Counted from the first letter of the stretch, positions 7,558 to 15,642 are shown. The stretch is 32,115 nt of DNA from Eubacterium sp. (GCA_024684035.1 JAIKXQ010000104.1:1-32115); one strand, 5' to 3'. The notes: generated from the sequence alone by a model not told the origin. A program made the numbers and translations.

Positions 7558-8835
7558 ATGAGAATCACAAGTGCAACCTACTACAAAGAATATGCGAAAT
7601 CCGTTCAGCAGCTTCATTCCGATCTGAACACTACGATGCAGCAGGTTGAGACCGGGCGCAAATACTCGTCAGCGAAGGAGAGCCCTCTTGCGTATTACAG
7701 CGGCAAGAAGCTGGACAATCTTTACAACGATGCAGAAACAAAAGATACGATGATCTCTGACGTCAAAAACCGTCTCTACCAACAGGAGCAGGGTGCTCTT
7801 GCGATCCAGACGGATATGCGTACGATCAGTGCGAACCTGTTGAAGATGCAGAACGACAGTTCCAACGGACAGGAAACCACCATTGACACGTATACGAAGG
7901 ACTTTGAGCAGAGACTTCAGTCCATTGCGAATACTCTGAATTTCACCTATGAGAACTTCTATGTATTCGGCGGAAACGACGCCACCACCGTTCCCTTCAC
8001 CCTTGACCCCGGTGTTGAAGGCGGTGATGCAGACAATCTCTCATATACCTTGAACTTCTCACACAAGTTCCCGGGTGAATCCGATATAATCACGACAATG
8101 TCGATGAAGTACACCGTCGCGATGAAAGACTCAGCCGACGGCACTGTGAAGAAAGGTGATATCCAGATCGCTTATTCCGGCAAACGTGAAACCTACAATG
8201 CCGACGGCAAAGTGACTGATACAAAAGAACTGGATAGTGATGCTACTCTTAATTACATTCTCCGGGCCATGGAAGAAGAAGGCCGCATGAGCCTTGGTTA
8301 CGGAAGTCTGGAGAACCGGGAGACTCTTCCGGATACTTTCACCGGCGGTCTGAACATGCTGACCAATATCTCCGCCGACGGTCTGAAAGCCATGGTTAAG
8401 AAAAGCGGTGCGCAGGCTGCCAAGGACGAGATCACCCGCCAGCTGAAACAGACCCCCATTGCTCTCACAGCAAAAGCTATTATCACAAGTACCCGGCTGA
8501 TCAATGCAAAGGCTATGCACAACGGCGACGCCGAACGCAAGACGAAGGTTCAATACACCAATGATATCGCCGATGTCATCGGCAAGTGGGATGCATGCGA
8601 GCAGCGGGTCAGCAGTACTTACCGGGAGCTCGGTATGAAGCAGGCATTCCTTGAGGATACCAAGACCAAGCTCGGAATTGTAAAAGACACCTTACAGAAG
8701 CAGTACGATGATAAGCTCGGCGTAGATCAATACCAGGCAATTACGAAGATGTATTCACAGCAGTATGCTTACCAGGCAGCACTGAAAGTAGGTTCCAACC
8801 TTATGCAGTCCTCTCTTTTTGACTTCGTAAAATAA
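7558..8835 (+). CDS. flgL: Flagellar hook-filament junction protein FlgL (HAP3)
   Basis: A 425-residue flagellin-family protein. The N-terminus (MRITSATYYKEYAKSVQQLH, then GRKYSSAKESPLAYYSGKKL) has the FlgL/flagellin start. A flagellin-type segment is FTYENFYVFGGNDA at about residues 130-143. The C-terminus is a long helix ending in YQAALKVGSNLMQSSLFDFV. It lies between FlgK and the filament. It is longer than FlgL of Bacillus subtilis (about 300 residues) because of a larger central domain. AAGGAGC precedes the ATG. It heads the flgL-fliW-csrA unit. Confidence 0.95.
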   Translation: MRITSATYYKEYAKSVQQLHSDLNTTMQQVETGRKYSSAKESPLAYYSGKKLDNLYNDAETKDTMISDVKNRLYQQEQGALAIQTDMRTISANLLKMQNDSSNGQETTIDTYTKDFEQRLQSIANTLNFTYENFYVFGGNDATTVPFTLDPGVEGGDADNLSYTLNFSHKFPGESDIITTMSMKYTVAMKDSADGTVKKGDIQIAYSGKRETYNADGKVTDTKELDSDATLNYILRAMEEEGRMSLGYGSLENRETLPDTFTGGLNMLTNISADGLKAMVKKSGAQAAKDEITRQLKQTPIALTAKAIITSTRLINAKAMHNGDAERKTKVQYTNDIADVIGKWDACEQRVSSTYRELGMKQAFLEDTKTKLGIVKDTLQKQYDDKLGVDQYQAITKMYSQQYAYQAALKVGSNLMQSSLFDFVK

Positions 8836-8860
8836 ATCCATTTGAATAAGAGGTGTAAGT

Positions 8861-9349
8861 ATGTTAACGTTAGAAACAAAAGAATACGGTACTTTGGAGT
8901 ATGCACCTGAAGACATCATGCACTATCCGGACGGACTTTTCGGTTTCCCTGATTTACATGATTACATTCCCCTTTGCTTAAATGAAGAGGAAGACAACAC
9001 GCTTTTGGTTCTGCAGTCCGTCGATGAAGCATCCATAGGTTTTGTCGTTATCAATCCCTATGCTCTTGATCCTGACTATACTCCATATCTCACACCGGAA
9101 GAGCTTCAGTATCTCGGTGTAGAATCTGAGCAGGATCTGACGTTCTACGTTATCTGTGTTCTACATGAAAACTATCTGGATAATACTGTGAATCTGAAAT
9201 GCCCTTTGGTCGTAAATCCTGAGACTCGCCGCGGTATGCAGGTGATTCTCAGCAGTTCCGATTATGATTTCAGACATAAACTTTCAGATTTTTCAAATAT
9301 TTTAGGAGAGGATACAGAGCATGCTGATACTGAGACGAAAGAAAAATGA
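8861..9349 (+). CDS. fliW: Flagellar assembly factor FliW (CsrA antagonist)
   Basis: A 162-residue protein with the FliW signature: TKEYGTLEYAPEDIMHYPDG, then LFGFPDLHDYIPL, and VVNPETRRGMQVILSSSDY near the C-terminus. In Bacillus FliW binds either flagellin or CsrA. When flagellin is exported, FliW is freed, binds CsrA and relieves repression of hag translation. The gene overlaps csrA by 29 bases, so the two products should be made in a fixed ratio. The ribosome site AAGAGGTG precedes the ATG at 8861. Confidence 0.95.
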   Translation: MLTLETKEYGTLEYAPEDIMHYPDGLFGFPDLHDYIPLCLNEEEDNTLLVLQSVDEASIGFVVINPYALDPDYTPYLTPEELQYLGVESEQDLTFYVICVLHENYLDNTVNLKCPLVVNPETRRGMQVILSSSDYDFRHKLSDFSNILGEDTEHADTETKEK

Positions 9350-9590
9350 AAGCATCCTGATAAATGATGACATTCGGATTACCGTAGTTGAATGTGCGGC
9401 CGATGGTGTTCGTATCGCCATCGACGCCCCAAAGCAGGTATCCATTCTCCGCGAGGAATTATCGAAAGCCGAGACAGAGAACAAACAGTCTCTTGCCCCT
9501 GGCTACAACGCCGTTGCAAGCCTGCAGAACAGCCTCCTCGGAAGCATCCGTGGAAAGAATGCAGACTCCCGTAAACAGGCTGAAAAATGA
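9321..9590 (+). CDS. csrA: Carbon storage regulator CsrA (RNA-binding translational repressor)
   Basis: An 89-residue protein. Residues 1-55 are the canonical CsrA fold: MLILRRKKNESILINDDIRI, then GVRIAIDAPKQVSILREE. The beta-1 strand LILRRK supplies RNA contacts. The ~30 residues after the core are polar and low in complexity, making it longer than typical CsrA (61-75 residues). It represses translation by binding GGA-containing leaders, in motile Bacillota chiefly that of flagellin. The start lies inside fliW with TTAGGAGAGG upstream. The flagellin gene that often follows is absent, and a terminator comes about 95 bases after the stop. Confidence 0.96.
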   Translation: MLILRRKKNESILINDDIRITVVECAADGVRIAIDAPKQVSILREELSKAETENKQSLAPGYNAVASLQNSLLGSIRGKNADSRKQAEK

Positions 9591-9686
9591 TTCCGTAAGC
9601 TTTCGGAGATTGAATATAAGAAAACTCTATCCCCCTTATTTTGTGATACTTTTATGCTCAACAACTTAAGATCACAAAGTTCAAGA

Positions 9687-9735
9687 ACAAACAAAAGAAA
9701 GCTCATCCTCTGCGGATGAGCTTTCTTTTGTTTGT
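9687..9735. terminator. Bidirectional intrinsic terminator between convergent csrA and NTase-like gene
   Basis: Perfect 22-base arms (9687-9708 and 9714-9735) around a 5-base loop. The arms are A-rich outside and GCTCATCC inside, so each direction gives a stable stem with a T-rich 3' side. It ends the flgL-fliW-csrA transcript on the plus strand and the 9818-11476 transcript on the minus strand. Confidence 0.88.
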
Positions 9736-9817
9736 CTTCATTTACTATTCTCTACCTATGATTAGCTGTTTGTACCAGTTCTTATTTACTGCTCTTCACA
9801 CTTCCTATACGTCCTGC

Positions 9818-11476
9818 TCATTCTTCCTTACGCCGGTATTCGTCCGGCATTTCCTCTGTCTTCCAGAGGTCGAATCTCTCCATCATATTAACGTTCTGAC
9901 GGGTTGGATCGTTTACAGGGATGATCGATGAAGCAATGGCGTCCCGCTTCTCCTGAAGGAGCTCGTAGGTCTGCAGATCCTCGTTCTCCGGAATTGCGCT
10001 GTGGTAAACCGCCACGACGTGCTGATCATACTCATTCTTTTCATCCATATGGGTGAGCATACCCAGATAGTAACCGTTGTCTTTCCTAGCCTCAATGGCT
10101 GCATTGGTATCATCGCTGAAGAGCAGAATATCCATGATCGGAAGTGCCTCTGCTCCCCTGCCCTTCGGCTGCATCATGATACTGATTTTGTACTCGTCCG
10201 GATTCTTCTCATAGCTGTGGAGCTGTGACCGGCTGTAATCCTCTTTCATCTTGCTGCAGACGATCTTGCCGTGATACCGCCAGGCATCCGGCAATGTAAA
10301 CGTGTAGTAAGGAGTGGATACGACAATACCATAGACTCTGGACTCGCAGGTAACGTTCCCTTCAATGCGGATACCGGCATCGCTCCTATCGTCCTCTCCG
10401 TTCTTCTTCACGCCGAAGACCTTGCCCAGGAAGCCGCCTGTGCGGGCTTTCTCGGCTCTTTTGGCCTCGCGCTTCCTCTGCTTCTCTGCTTCCTTTGCCT
10501 CCTTCTCACGAGCCTTAGCGATGGCCTGACGGAGCTCCAGAGCCTGCTCCATCTCGCTGTCTACGCCGCTGAGGCCGTTCGACAGGATCCTGCTTTCTAT
10601 CTCATCGTAAACCCTCAGGCTGTCCTTTGGCACCTGCAGGAAATCGTCATCCCGCTTGCCGAACCACATTGCCGCAATCTGCAGGAGCCCCTCGGCCAGC
10701 TGGTCGATTTTCATCTTCTTGAATTTCTCTGTCACAATGCCCATATCCATATCTTCACGGTATCCGCGATACATGAGATAGGTATCGAGCAAATGCCGGA
10801 TCGTCACCAGATCACAGCAATACAGATAAATTGTCTCAGTCATCTTGAAGACGTAGTTGTACTCCATGGAAAGTGCACTGATCCCCTTGAACTGCGGATC
10901 AAGATATGCACCTGCGATGAGTCTCCTCATGCTTTGCTGAAGGAATTCAGTCTCAACCGGAATATTGTAATACAGTTGGATCGTGAAACCGGAAGCCTTG
11001 ACCATATGCTCCCCGAAACCGGAATAAAACGCATCCGTCTCATATCCGTTATCGATGAGATATCCCTTGGCCCGGTCATAATCCTCCTCACTGAATAAAA
11101 GCCTCAGCGAAGAGTTCGATGCTGTCTCCGGAATCTCATAGAACTCACGAATCGACGTCGATTCCAGAATCACGCACTGCACATCGTTGGCATCAAGCAT
11201 ACCGAGAATCGTCGCTTCTTCGGACGCATAGATATCGTTGTATCTGAGCGCCTGCTGATAGCGACGATAAAACCTCTCCTTCCATGCCTCATCCATCTTC
11301 GTGGATGAGCCGAGAATTCCGAGATATACAATATTCGCCGTGCTGTGATAATCCGCAAGCCTGTACAGCCGCTCCCAGCTCAGTCTCTTATTGTACATAG
11401 GGAATGTCTCGTCCTGTCTGATGATGCCTCCGATTACACTAACCAAAAAACGACCCTCATAAATATTCCGATTCAT
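9818..11476 (-). CDS. Nucleotidyltransferase-like protein, catalytic residues lost, with added C-terminal domain
   Basis: A 552-residue protein. Residues 1-270 follow the layout of the uncharacterised nucleotidyltransferase family NTP_transf_5: a helical start, a VQCVILESTSIREFYEIPE segment where active members have an LKG...YP pattern, then LRLLFSEEDYDRAKGYLIDN where they have a DIDLLV acidic pair. Here Ser-Ser-Leu-Arg replaces the acidic residues, so catalysis is doubtful. A Lys/Glu/Arg-rich helix with many Ala (about 310-345) leads to a beta-rich C-terminal domain (about 375-552) starting near YYTFTLPDAWRYHGK. The ATG at 11476 has GGG about 10 bases upstream. A TTG two codons earlier is too close to that site. 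Its role is unknown, and the family link is moderate. Confidence 0.6.
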   Translation of the reverse strand: MNRNIYEGRFLVSVIGGIIRQDETFPMYNKRLSWERLYRLADYHSTANIVYLGILGSSTKMDEAWKERFYRRYQQALRYNDIYASEEATILGMLDANDVQCVILESTSIREFYEIPETASNSSLRLLFSEEDYDRAKGYLIDNGYETDAFYSGFGEHMVKASGFTIQLYYNIPVETEFLQQSMRRLIAGAYLDPQFKGISALSMEYNYVFKMTETIYLYCCDLVTIRHLLDTYLMYRGYREDMDMGIVTEKFKKMKIDQLAEGLLQIAAMWFGKRDDDFLQVPKDSLRVYDEIESRILSNGLSGVDSEMEQALELRQAIAKAREKEAKEAEKQRKREAKRAEKARTGGFLGKVFGVKKNGEDDRSDAGIRIEGNVTCESRVYGIVVSTPYYTFTLPDAWRYHGKIVCSKMKEDYSRSQLHSYEKNPDEYKISIMMQPKGRGAEALPIMDILLFSDDTNAAIEARKDNGYYLGMLTHMDEKNEYDQHVVAVYHSAIPENEDLQTYELLQEKRDAIASSIIPVNDPTRQNVNMMERFDLWKTEEMPDEYRRKEE

Positions 11477-11542
11477 CCACAATACCCTCTATGTCTCGAT
11501 TATGCGAATCCGTCAGTACATATATATCATAGTGGAAGAACA

Positions 11543-11706
11543 AAGTCCGCAAGCGGACTTCGACTCCCCATCCCCTCAATCCTGAGGGGAGCGCAGCAGG
11601 ACTTTGGCGCGCGAGCAGAATCGCGTAGCGCTCTTCCCTTCTGCGAGCTGCGCATCCCGCGGAGCGTTTTGTCTCATGGGAAATTCGGAGGAATTTCCTA
11701 TGAGAC
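11543..11706. repeat. Hairpin-rich intergenic element, possible dispersed repeat
   Basis: Three near-perfect inverted repeats are packed in 164 bases. They are AAGTCCGC/GCGGACTT (11543-11560, 2-base loop), TCCCCTCA/TGAGGGGA (11571-11590, 4-base loop) and a 16-base stem with one G-T pair (11671-11686 with 11691-11706, 4-base loop). Between the last two is a GC-rich stretch with GCGC/CGCG words. On the minus strand the first hairpin is followed by TTGTTCTT and could terminate transcription. No conserved protein is encoded. The composition differs from the AT-rich spacers elsewhere here, which suggests an inserted or dispersed element. Confidence 0.5.
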
Positions 11707-11787
11707 AAGAATAGTTCGTTCCGATCCCTTCACACATTTCTAACGCACTTCCGTGAGCCCGGGAATGTATGATATACACATATACAG

Positions 11788-11839
11788 AATGGCACAGCAA
11801 TAGTTCTCCCCTGTCGGGGATTCAAATCACCGTGCCATT
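11788..11839. other. Nested hairpin downstream of the FliT-like gene
   Basis: Outer arms AATGGCAC (11788-11795) and GTGCCATT (11832-11839) enclose a TCCCC-tgtc-GGGGA hairpin (11807-11820). No U-run follows on the minus strand, so it is not a classical terminator. A processing or 3'-end-stabilising structure for the fliS-fliT-like transcript is possible. Confidence 0.5.
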
Positions 11840-11852
11840 ATATTCCTCAGTC

Positions 11853-12335
11853 TTATACGGATTTCTCCTCCAGTTTGGTATAATACGATTCACCACGAGC
11901 CGTACGTATATTGATCATCTTATCCTTCTGTTTGATCTCCTCGATGATCGCGTGCATCTTCCTTCTGATGTCAAAGATCTGCCGCTCTTCTTCTGACCAG
12001 GGTTCCTCGGTCTCCGGATCTGATCTCAGCAGATGCCTCATAACCGCGGCAGAATGCGAGTCCTTCTCGCCGAGAAGCATAAGTGTCTCCCAGTTCCCGG
12101 CACAGAATTCCAGCTGATCCTGACGCATCTGAAGGATGAGATCCATGGATACCTGATCCTGTCGATCGCACGCCTCGCCTAAATCATCAGTAAGTTTTTT
12201 AATCTCTTTGATAATATTATACCGTCTCCAGACAAGAATTGCTATATCCTCTATATTCAGATTTTCACTGTTACTGCCCTTTACAGCAGTAACAGCCTGT
12301 ACTTTTGATACAGGCTGTATACTATCTTTTTTCAT
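11853..12335 (-). CDS. Small helical protein in the fliT position (putative FliT-like chaperone)
   Basis: A 160-residue protein predicted to be mostly helical and charged from about residue 28 on, after a polar, probably disordered N-terminus. It starts 10 bases after the fliS stop, and the order fliD-fliS-X matches fliD-fliS-fliT in Bacillus. FliT keeps the cap protein FliD export-ready. I do not recognise FliT motifs in the sequence itself, so the function rests on size, helicity and position. GAGGG lies upstream of the ATG. Confidence 0.55.
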   Translation of the reverse strand: MKKDSIQPVSKVQAVTAVKGSNSENLNIEDIAILVWRRYNIIKEIKKLTDDLGEACDRQDQVSMDLILQMRQDQLEFCAGNWETLMLLGEKDSHSAAVMRHLLRSDPETEEPWSEEERQIFDIRRKMHAIIEEIKQKDKMINIRTARGESYYTKLEEKSV

Positions 12336-12345
12336 TTATGTGCCC

Positions 12346-12750
12346 TCAGACTACCACGGTGTTCTCCTGAATGAAATGAGTTGCAGTTGATCGTCTACTA
12401 GCTTCTTCAAATCCATCACGAAGATTTGAGATAATCTCAATGATCTGTGGAATCTCATCTTTGCGTCTCTCACGACCGGCGAGCAGACGGCCTACATCGA
12501 ACTGGATGTAATCATAGATTCTTCTGAGTTCCCTACTGATCGGCTGGTCAAGATCCAGAGTATTAACGAGGTAACGGATGATCTTCGTGAAATAGTTCAG
12601 CTGCTTTTCATACTCGTCGTAGTCTTTATCGTCAAGAGCCATCCCTGCTCTCTTCATATCCTTGATTGCCTCGTCGTAAACCATGATGAGGAGCTCGCCC
12701 TGACTCATGGACTCTACACTCTGGTTCTTATATTTCTGATATGGATTCAT
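12346..12750 (-). CDS. fliS: Flagellin export chaperone FliS
   Basis: A 134-residue four-helix protein with FliS landmarks: MNPYQKYKNQSVESMSQGEL at the N-terminus (the YxxxxxxTxSxxELLxMLYD-type opening, here LLIMVYDEAI), LVNTLDLDQPISRELRRIYD in the middle and a helical GFEEASRR end. FliS binds the C-terminal helix of flagellin in the cytoplasm, blocks early polymerisation and helps targeting to FlhA. AGGAGA precedes the ATG. A sigma-28-like promoter lies about 77 bases upstream, so it may be expressed apart from fliD. Confidence 0.95.
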   Translation of the reverse strand: MNPYQKYKNQSVESMSQGELLIMVYDEAIKDMKRAGMALDDKDYDEYEKQLNYFTKIIRYLVNTLDLDQPISRELRRIYDYIQFDVGRLLAGRERRKDEIPQIIEIISNLRDGFEEASRRSTATHFIQENTVVV

Positions 12751-12777
12751 TGGTCTAATCTCCTATATTCCAATTCA

Positions 12778-12795
12778 TGTACATACGCGTGTACA
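12778..12795. repeat. Palindrome in the fliS leader (TGTACA ... TGTACA)
   Basis: An 18-base imperfect palindrome with six-base arms TGTACA, which are themselves palindromic. It lies between the putative fliS promoter and the start codon. It could be an operator or a leader hairpin. Confidence 0.35.
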
Positions 12796-12826
12796 TCGTG
12801 TGTGCTCACCTTCGCTCCTTATATAT

Positions 12827-12854
12827 ATATCGGTTTCTCCGAACCGGTTTATAA
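12827..12854 (-). promoter_or_regulatory. Putative sigma-28 promoter of fliS
   Basis: Minus strand: TTAT (12854-12851), 16 bases, ACCGATAT (12834-12827). The spacer holds an AACCG/CGGTT inverted repeat. A TATATATATA run follows the -10. Confidence 0.5.
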
Positions 12855-12956
12855 GAAATTAAACACAAAACCTATCTGTAAAAACTGTTAATTGTGACTG
12901 TTTCTGAACTTAGTTACGGACATCAGAACTGATCTGAACAGATATTCGAACCGGCA

Positions 12957-15449
12957 TCAGTAGTAAATACTGTCGAGAACCGAAGACTGTGTATTCCACT
13001 TGCTGATGACATCCTCAAGACCGCTGAACTGCTTAATGTAGCGATCCTGCTGGGTCTTCAGAAGCTTCTGGAGATTCTCGATCTGTGTGTTCATATCCTT
13101 GATCTGCTTGTAGATATTGTTCTTCAGAGACATGAGCGGAATCTTGGAGGATCCGGCCTCTTCTACCAGCTTGCCGTAAGAGTTACCGTTTCTGGTGGCA
13201 AATCTCGTTGCGTATGGTGTCAGGGTATCCTCGATGGTCTGTGCAAGTCCCTTCTTATCTCCGTCTCCGGCGAGAAGCTTGGATACAAGTTCCGGCTGCG
13301 TCTCCATCGCGGATTTGAATTTCTCCTCGTCAAACTTGATCTGTCCGCCATCCTGATAATCATCGGAGAAGGTAATTCCGATGGTCTCGAAGTCCTTGTA
13401 ATCATAACCGCTAGACAACAGTTTCGCGAATACAGACTGAAGATCGTTACTCATATCGCGGATAACGCTGGAGTCATAGAGAAGACCCTTCTTGGCTTTC
13501 TCGTTCCAGTTCTCGATCTGCTTCTCCTTCATCTCACTTTCTTGAGCTTCTGTCAGAGGCTTGTAGGAGCGATCCGGTCTGTTTCGGATCTGATCATTGA
13601 CAAGCGTAGCGATCTCATTGAATCCCTCGATGAATTTCTTAACTTTCTCGGTTACTCCGTCCACATCCGCTTTCGAAGAGAACTTAACACTCATAGAGCT
13701 GTCGATGGTATCTGTCAAAGTACCGTTAGAATCCTTTACGTAACCAAAGGTTCCGCTGACTGTTACAGACAGGCCGTCGAGGTCAAAGGTATTCGTACTG
13801 CTGCTCACCGTCTGGGTGACGCCGTTTCCGTAGCTGTAAGTAAGCTGCGCATCCTCACCGTCATTGAACTGAGCACCCTCGCCTCCAAAGATGGTGCTGG
13901 CAGCGCCCGTTCCCAGAGTGATGGTACGTCCGGATCCTGTGTTGCTGGCAATCAGGGCAAACTGATTGGTTCCACTCATGTAGGTCGCCTTTACGCCCAG
14001 ACTCTCTGTATCATTGATCTTCGTCAAAAGTTCACCAACAGTCATGGAGGATGTCAGACCGGTTACCGCATTTCCGTTAATGGAAAAATTGGAAAGCAGA
14101 TCATCCAATTCTGTTTCTGTCATCTCAGCGCCAAAGCCAAGCTTCTCTCTGTTTTCATAGATACTTCCGGAGAGGTTGACTCTCGTAGACTCATTCTCAG
14201 AAATTCCGAGGTTCGAGCGAAGCTCCGCATCACTGGATGTGATCATGAGGTTCGTCTTACCATCTTGAGGGGCGAAGGAGATATTTCCGTCGTCATCCGC
14301 CTCCACCTTGATCTTATTTTCACCGAAAGCAGTGTTGATCTTCTGCTGAATTATCGATTTGATCTTGTCTGCCCTCTGATCCACATCCAATGCGAGAACT
14401 TCATCCTTGTCAGAGGAGGTAAGCAACGTGATGGTATTAGACTCTCCGGCAAACTTGATGGTCAGCTTCTTGTCCTCAAGATAGTTCGCCCAATCCTCGT
14501 CCTGTACACTGGTCTCTGAGAACTTTTTATCATTGGCAGCAACATTATTGTTGTAAGCCGAGAACGTGATGCCTTCTTTTTTGTCAGTTTCCGAAAGGGA
14601 ACTTACATCAACACCGAGAGAAGAAAGAATATCATCATCCGCAGTGATCTTGTAGGTCTCTGAACTACTGGTCTGGTCATGGCCATCCTTGTCTACCGCC
14701 CGGAGGCTCAGCTTATCATTCACAGAATCATACGCGAATTCAAGGGTCAGATCATTATTGCCTACGGTGGCACCATTCTGCTTGATCGCCTTATTCAGCT
14801 GTTCTACCAGCTTTTCCTTATCCTCCATTGTATAATCGATGGAAATCGACTTTCCGGTCTCCTCATCCTGATAGGAAGCGGGGAACGTAAAGGATCCATC
14901 CGTGACAAAGGAATTCGATGTCGTATCGTAATGACCGAATTTCAGCTTCGATGTACCGGCAATAATTGTCGAACTCGTCGCCTTATTATTCAGGTTCATT
15001 GTCGTTGTAATGGCTGCATCTGTGTTCTTAGCTCCGGAAACTACGGAGGCAGCTGTCGCCAACTTCTTCACACCCATGATATTGATGTAATCCGTCATAT
15101 CCGAGATACCGGAAGCCTTAACATACTTGGTGGCATTGTCGTCGCCTTCAGCCGTCAGTATGCTCTTCTCGTAGAGATCCGCATCCTTGATAGATCCTCC
15201 GGAAGAGAAAGTAAGGTAATCATCCTCAAGGGAGATGACCTTATCTGTGATATTCTGATAAGCTTCCTGCTGCCATTCCTTCTTTGTGATGGACTGCTTC
15301 TGCTCTGTGATCTTATTGGTCGTGCTCTTCGTGAGCTGCTCAATCAAATCGTCACGGTTCAGACCCGATACCAAACCTCCGAATCCCTGAAGATCAGTAT
15401 TGCCGAGACTGGACGAACTGGTTGATGAACTTGTTGATGATACGTTCAT
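12957..15449 (-). CDS. fliD: Flagellar filament cap protein FliD (HAP2)
   Basis: An 830-residue protein. The FliD N-terminal domain has GFGGLVSGLNRDDLIEQLTK followed by a helix with WQQEAYQNITDKVISLEDD (about residues 23-80). The C-terminal domain (about 570-815) has VTEKVKKFIEGFNEIATLVN and KNNIYKQIKDMNTQIENLQK. A flagellin-hook-IN type segment occurs at about 460-510 (MTVGELLTKINDTESLGVKA). The middle is acidic and Ser/Thr-rich and much longer than in the ~500-residue Bacillus protein, giving a large exposed cap. FliD caps the filament tip and folds incoming flagellin. AAGGAGA precedes the ATG. Confidence 0.97.
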   Translation of the reverse strand: MNVSSTSSSTSSSSLGNTDLQGFGGLVSGLNRDDLIEQLTKSTTNKITEQKQSITKKEWQQEAYQNITDKVISLEDDYLTFSSGGSIKDADLYEKSILTAEGDDNATKYVKASGISDMTDYINIMGVKKLATAASVVSGAKNTDAAITTTMNLNNKATSSTIIAGTSKLKFGHYDTTSNSFVTDGSFTFPASYQDEETGKSISIDYTMEDKEKLVEQLNKAIKQNGATVGNNDLTLEFAYDSVNDKLSLRAVDKDGHDQTSSSETYKITADDDILSSLGVDVSSLSETDKKEGITFSAYNNNVAANDKKFSETSVQDEDWANYLEDKKLTIKFAGESNTITLLTSSDKDEVLALDVDQRADKIKSIIQQKINTAFGENKIKVEADDDGNISFAPQDGKTNLMITSSDAELRSNLGISENESTRVNLSGSIYENREKLGFGAEMTETELDDLLSNFSINGNAVTGLTSSMTVGELLTKINDTESLGVKATYMSGTNQFALIASNTGSGRTITLGTGAASTIFGGEGAQFNDGEDAQLTYSYGNGVTQTVSSSTNTFDLDGLSVTVSGTFGYVKDSNGTLTDTIDSSMSVKFSSKADVDGVTEKVKKFIEGFNEIATLVNDQIRNRPDRSYKPLTEAQESEMKEKQIENWNEKAKKGLLYDSSVIRDMSNDLQSVFAKLLSSGYDYKDFETIGITFSDDYQDGGQIKFDEEKFKSAMETQPELVSKLLAGDGDKKGLAQTIEDTLTPYATRFATRNGNSYGKLVEEAGSSKIPLMSLKNNIYKQIKDMNTQIENLQKLLKTQQDRYIKQFSGLEDVISKWNTQSSVLDSIYY

Positions 15450-15555
15450 AATACTTCTCCTTACTTTATCGTACGCAAAAGCATCTGTCCCAGCGGACTT
15501 CCCTTTCCGAAGCCGTGTGAGATGCCGAATCTACATAGTCTTTTTCCTAACATAC

Positions 15556-15582
15556 CTATCGACAGAAAATTTCAAAGTATAA
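15556..15582 (-). promoter_or_regulatory. Putative sigma-28 promoter of fliD
   Basis: Minus strand: TTAT (15582-15579), 15 bases, GTCGATAG (15563-15556). It is 107 bases upstream of the fliD ATG and follows the terminator of the upstream operon, so fliD needs its own promoter. Confidence 0.45.
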
Positions 15583-15642
15583 CGTTTTACTATTAAGTCC
15601 CTGCACAGGACGTATGTTGGGATAATATGGTTGCAGTGACAG

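Noticed and set aside
11671-11706. Terminator for the FliT-like gene
   Set aside because: The stem is strong, but in the minus direction it is followed by AAAACGC, not a U-run.
11788-11839. tRNA-like stretch with GGGGATTCAAATC and ends resembling an acceptor stem
   Set aside because: The would-be T-stem does not pair, there are no anticodon or D arms, and CCA is misplaced. It is a nested hairpin.
13542-15425. Two long plus-strand open frames opposite fliD
   Set aside because: Their protein sequences look like reverse-frame translation of the Ser/Thr/Asp-rich FliD, with no recognisable domain.
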